A DNA stretch of 36,099 bases. Origin: Cylindrodendrum hubeiense (lineage: Eukaryota; Ascomycota; Sordariomycetes; Hypocreales; Nectriaceae). A model generated the notes under the pieces. That model worked only from the letters and a program-made list of their open reading frames with translations, was not told the DNA's origin and did no database searches. Location of the stretch: the NCBI GenBank assembly GCA_014621425.1, contig JAANBB010000410.1, forward strand, positions 1-36,099. The letters run 5' to 3'. Every line of letters starts with the position of its first letter. The stretch's first letter is position 1. The translations under genes and the position numbers were made by a program. Shown here in pieces: positions 33,071 to 36,099 of the stretch.

Positions 33071-35729
33071 TTTTTCTCTCTCACCAAGCCCTCATCCCAT
33101 TTCTCGAGATCAACGTCACGCGTGCTCGCCGTCGACCCACCTGTCATCGCTCAACCTGCCCGAATGTTGCCAGAGGACCGACCGTCCGTTCACGCCCCGT
33201 CCCAATCGCAATGACATCTATCCTCCTCCCCCTCGCCCTCTCCACCCCAAAGCCAGGGTGCTGCGCTAGCCGGGCCTGCCCTGGACGCGCTAGAAGGGGC
33301 TTCTAGAAGACGTCCATCCCGACTCCTGTGCCGGGGCCCTGGAATCGGATCCCCCTCGATGCCAATATGCCATGATGCTGACCAGGTCCCTGAGACGGCA
33401 CTCATGTCGCGGGCGGCGTCTTTCGTCTTCTAGGCCGGTCCGGAGACGCCAGCGTCCGCGAAGCCCCCCTCTCGGCTTCCTCATGCGCACATCCCTGGAC
33501 CGTCATGTACTCGTCTCGCGGGCCAACTGCGTGTCCGGCGTGCGAGCTGACTGGTGCCCTGGCGACGCGTGCTGCACATCCGCGGGGGACGTCCCAAGGG
33601 GCATTAAGCATTGACGTGTGCAATTTTGGAGTCCCCGAACGCGCCTAGGGCTGCCCTCGAAGCGCCAGCCGTTGATCAGCCTTCGGTGGCCCGTGTTGTG
33701 CTGATTCCCAACCGTCACGGCACCGGATTGGGAGCAGATCGGCCGACCAGGCGCTGGAAGCCATCTGAGGCGCCCTCGGGACTGGCCAAGCTCCAGCTCC
33801 CCAGGATCTTGGTTCCGTCCGGGCGTTTCTTCCTGGTGGCGCACATCGCCGCATCATCGCGTGCCCTCCGAGTGTGCTGCTCAACGGCCGGCGTCAACAG
33901 CCCAGCTGCCCCCCCCCCCGCGCACTCGCCAAGGCAAGCGTCAGCGTCATCTCGGTGGCTTTTCTCCCACGGCAGTGGTTTCCGCAGCGGCTTGCGCAAA
34001 CCTCAGCCCCTGATCCCCTGATCCCCTTTCCATCGGCTCCGGAGGATCGGTTTGCACCCTCTATTGTTCCCATCTCCGGCCGGGCCCTGTCCAGACCTCA
34101 AAGACTGGTCCCTGTGGGTGGGCGCGCCAATTCGCGCCAATCCGCCGCTGGTGGGGGGCTTGGGGGGGCATTCGTCGCCCAAGCCACAGTTGGCTGAGCT
34201 GTCGATCCAGATGCAAAGTGCCATCATGACGTGCGTGCCCCCTTTACCAATCTGGATCCGCACCGGATCCCCGGTTCTTGTCGTCCTCGTCACTGAGCAT
34301 GGTCTTTCCTTGTTTAATCGACTAAACTTGTCGAGTGGCAGTTCCTGGCTGGTGGAGATACCTTTGTCACGATCTAGCCTAGTCGGCTTCTGTGATTCCT
34401 GGGTGCACCATCTAATATAGCAGACCCTGTACGCATTATACCACTATAACACCCCTGTCTCCCATCGACTTTTGGCGGATTTTTCCCTGTCCTGCTGCCC
34501 TGCTGCCCTGCAAGCAGCGGAACAATTTTCACACTCTCTGCCTGCCACGCAATTACCCCGGCGTCGGGTCCTGGCGGCCTTCCTCGGACCAAGCAGAGGC
34601 GCGGGAAGCGTGCTGTCCGCTGTCATGCTGCTGTCGTTATGCTGCCGTCTTTATGCTGCCGTCGTTGTCCACCGCCAGCTCAGCACGGCCTAGCCTGGCA
34701 ACGCCTGGGGCGAGGCGCGTTTCATCGTCGTGGCTCCCCCAATAGGCGGTGGCATTCTGCGTGCTTCCATGTCTTCTTCGAGACAGTCACCTCCTCAATT
34801 GCTGGGTGCGCAGGGATTCAACAGCAGTAAATTGCCGTCTCTACAGAACAGCCGTGCATTGAGCGAGCCGCCCTCGCACCCTTCTAGGGCATCACGGCCC
34901 TGGGGGTGCGGCCTGGCATCAGGGGAGGGGTGGCGCCTGTTTCTATATACAGCACCCCCAGGAGACATGGCATAATATGCTCTAATTGACTACCCCCCCC
35001 TCCCTGGCCAAGGTTGGCAGCCAGTCTCCGCAGCCTAGCACAAGACGGGGTACCTCTCGCAGGGTAAGGCGAATCTTGATGGCCTTTAGCCTGCAGCATG
35101 AAAGAGTGGCAGCAGCAGATCCACCCTCTCTGTGACCCTGCTTTGGCACTCGATCATCAGACGATGTAATGCGTCCCTTACCCTGGCAGAGGCCCGGCTG
35201 GGTTCCTAGCACTTGTGTGATAAATAAGGACCCTGGGCCGGGAACTAGAGAGATCTTGAGGGGGAACCTTTCCGACATCTGCCCTATGAAGTGGCGGGAC
35301 TCATACAAAGACAGCTCCGTCACTACGCCTCGCTCCTTTTACAAGAATTGTTTTTCTCGATTTTCCTCGACTCGCAGTACCGTATAATCACCGTCTTCCC
35401 TTGAATGTTCAGCCTTACACCCCTGGTTCCGACCACACGCGCGTCAAACACACTCGTTTCGACTCCCCCATAACGACGACGATATCCCCAACTCGAGCCA
35501 GGACTTCCCCCACCACACAACCCTCCACCACGAGCCACTACAGTCTCATCCACCGACGGAAGCGGGAAAGCTCCTGGGCCGTACCAATCATCCCAACTCG
35601 GACAATACACACGACACATGTGCCCGGCTTCTCGGCAGCTAATATCTCAGTTGACTTATAGCTTGACGAACAACCACAAAGACGAGACGCCTAGGCGGCG
35701 CCCGCGACCCCGCAACGTCTTTCTCGCAG

Positions 35730-36099
35730 CAAAACCAGCCCCTTCCCTCCGCAACGCAGCCCGAAAGGGCTCCATCTAATCAAATTCTTTCCATCCAGAG
35801 TCCGGCGACCGTCCAGAGCGGTTCGCTCTGGCGGAACCCATGTTTCGGAGGCACGCTGGCGGGCACTTATCGAGTAGGGGACTACAATGTGGACTACTCT
35901 GGCCAGGAGTCGCATTCGGGCGAGCAGAGCCAGCATCAGCACGCATATGACTCGCCCGCCCATCAACGCTCCCGCCATCAGCAGCACCGGCCCTCGATCC
36001 ATCACTCGGGAGCACCGGCCGCGGGACTTCATGAGGCTGCCGATCCGCACCAAGGCAACCCGCACGCCCAGCCGCACCCGGCCATGGCCCAGCACCACC
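35730..36099 (+). CDS. Probable 5' part of a gene, Gln/His-rich product, cut by window edge
   Basis: One plus-strand frame is open from 35667 to the window end. It has no ATG until 36083, so an upstream coding exon is needed. Possible acceptor sites are the CAG ending at 35729 (after a pyrimidine run), the CAG ending at 35798 and the TAG ending at 35877. From 35878 the frame is GC-rich at third positions and reads GDYNVDYSGQESHSGEQSQ, then HQHAYDSPAHQRSRHQQHR and repeated His/Pro/Gln. This composition is common in the disordered N-termini of fungal regulators. The alternative frame starting at ATG 35889 is also open to the edge but is Arg/Thr/Ser-rich, as expected of a shadow. The product is not identified. 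Confidence 0.35.

Larger units (their letters stand above)
30791..35729. other. 4.9 kb island without a recognisable gene
   Basis: It follows PRP8 and precedes a probable gene start near the right edge. From about 30790 to 31850 the plus strand is rich in G and A; from about 32880 to 33350 it is rich in C and T. Short tandem repeats are frequent between 31020 and 33070. Between 33100 and 34400 the sequence is GC-rich with many stops in all frames. Near 34980-35400 it becomes less GC-rich, and 35390-35660 is C/A-rich like a 5' leader. Open frames here resemble no family I know. The right half may be promoter and leader of the terminal gene. Confidence 0.5.

Noticed and set aside
1..36099. tRNA, 5S rRNA, transposon terminal repeats or transposase genes
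   Set aside because: Scanning for TTCGA-type T-loops with pairing stems, rRNA words and transposase or reverse-transcriptase motifs gave only chance matches (for example 11291, 32841). The PRP8 reverse-transcriptase-like domain is part of the splicing factor, not a retroelement.
1..36099. Secondary-metabolite or other functional gene cluster around the Zn2Cys6 regulator
   Set aside because: Its neighbours are an aminopeptidase and CSN1; no synthase, transporter or oxygenase is present.
35889..36099. Arg/Thr/Ser-rich open frame starting at ATG 35889
   Set aside because: It overlaps the more plausible Gln/His-rich frame and has the composition expected of its shifted shadow. It is kept only as an alternative.

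Overview
The window is nuclear DNA of a filamentous ascomycete, most likely a Sordariomycete and possibly Hypocreales. The protein-coding genes are eukaryotic and broken by about 20 short GT-AG introns (49-155 nt), many with a CTAAC-type branch site. Codon third positions are GC-rich, and the gene set (Zn2Cys6 regulator, COP9 subunit, ALG8, PRP8) is typical of moulds. The class-level placement is inference from protein flavour, not proof.

Layout, left to right. 1-924: no gene seen. 925-2635 (-): ALG8 glucosyltransferase, divergent from 3467-4899 (+), an EMP46/47 (ERGIC-53 type) cargo lectin; both serve the N-glycoprotein secretory pathway. 5409-7346 (-): M24B Xaa-Pro aminopeptidase, convergent with the lectin. 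7347-8870: non-coding. 8871-12096 (-): large Zn2Cys6 transcription factor. 12097-17911: a 5.8 kb island without a recognisable gene but with several short tandem duplications. 17912-19565 (+): COP9 signalosome subunit CSN1. 19993-21083 (-): splicing factor PRP18, divergent from 21422-22224 (+), SAP18. 22435-22832 (-): a 72-residue complex I accessory subunit (B15/NDUFB4-like) in four exons. 23684-30790 (+): PRP8, one uninterrupted exon of 2,368 codons. 30791-35729: a second long non-coding island. 35730-36099 (+): the probable Gln/His-rich start of a gene running off the window.

The genes are housekeeping functions plus one regulator; no operon-like cluster, transposon, tRNA, rRNA or secondary-metabolite cluster was recognised. 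Two themes recur. ALG8 and the lectin share a divergent promoter. Three RNA-processing factors (PRP18, SAP18, PRP8) lie within about 11 kb, two of them head to head. No clearly new biological system is visible. The least explained DNA is the two long islands, which look like large promoter/leader or non-coding-RNA territory around regulatory genes. Gene models were spliced by eye from reading-frame continuity and splice sites and are not confirmed by transcripts.
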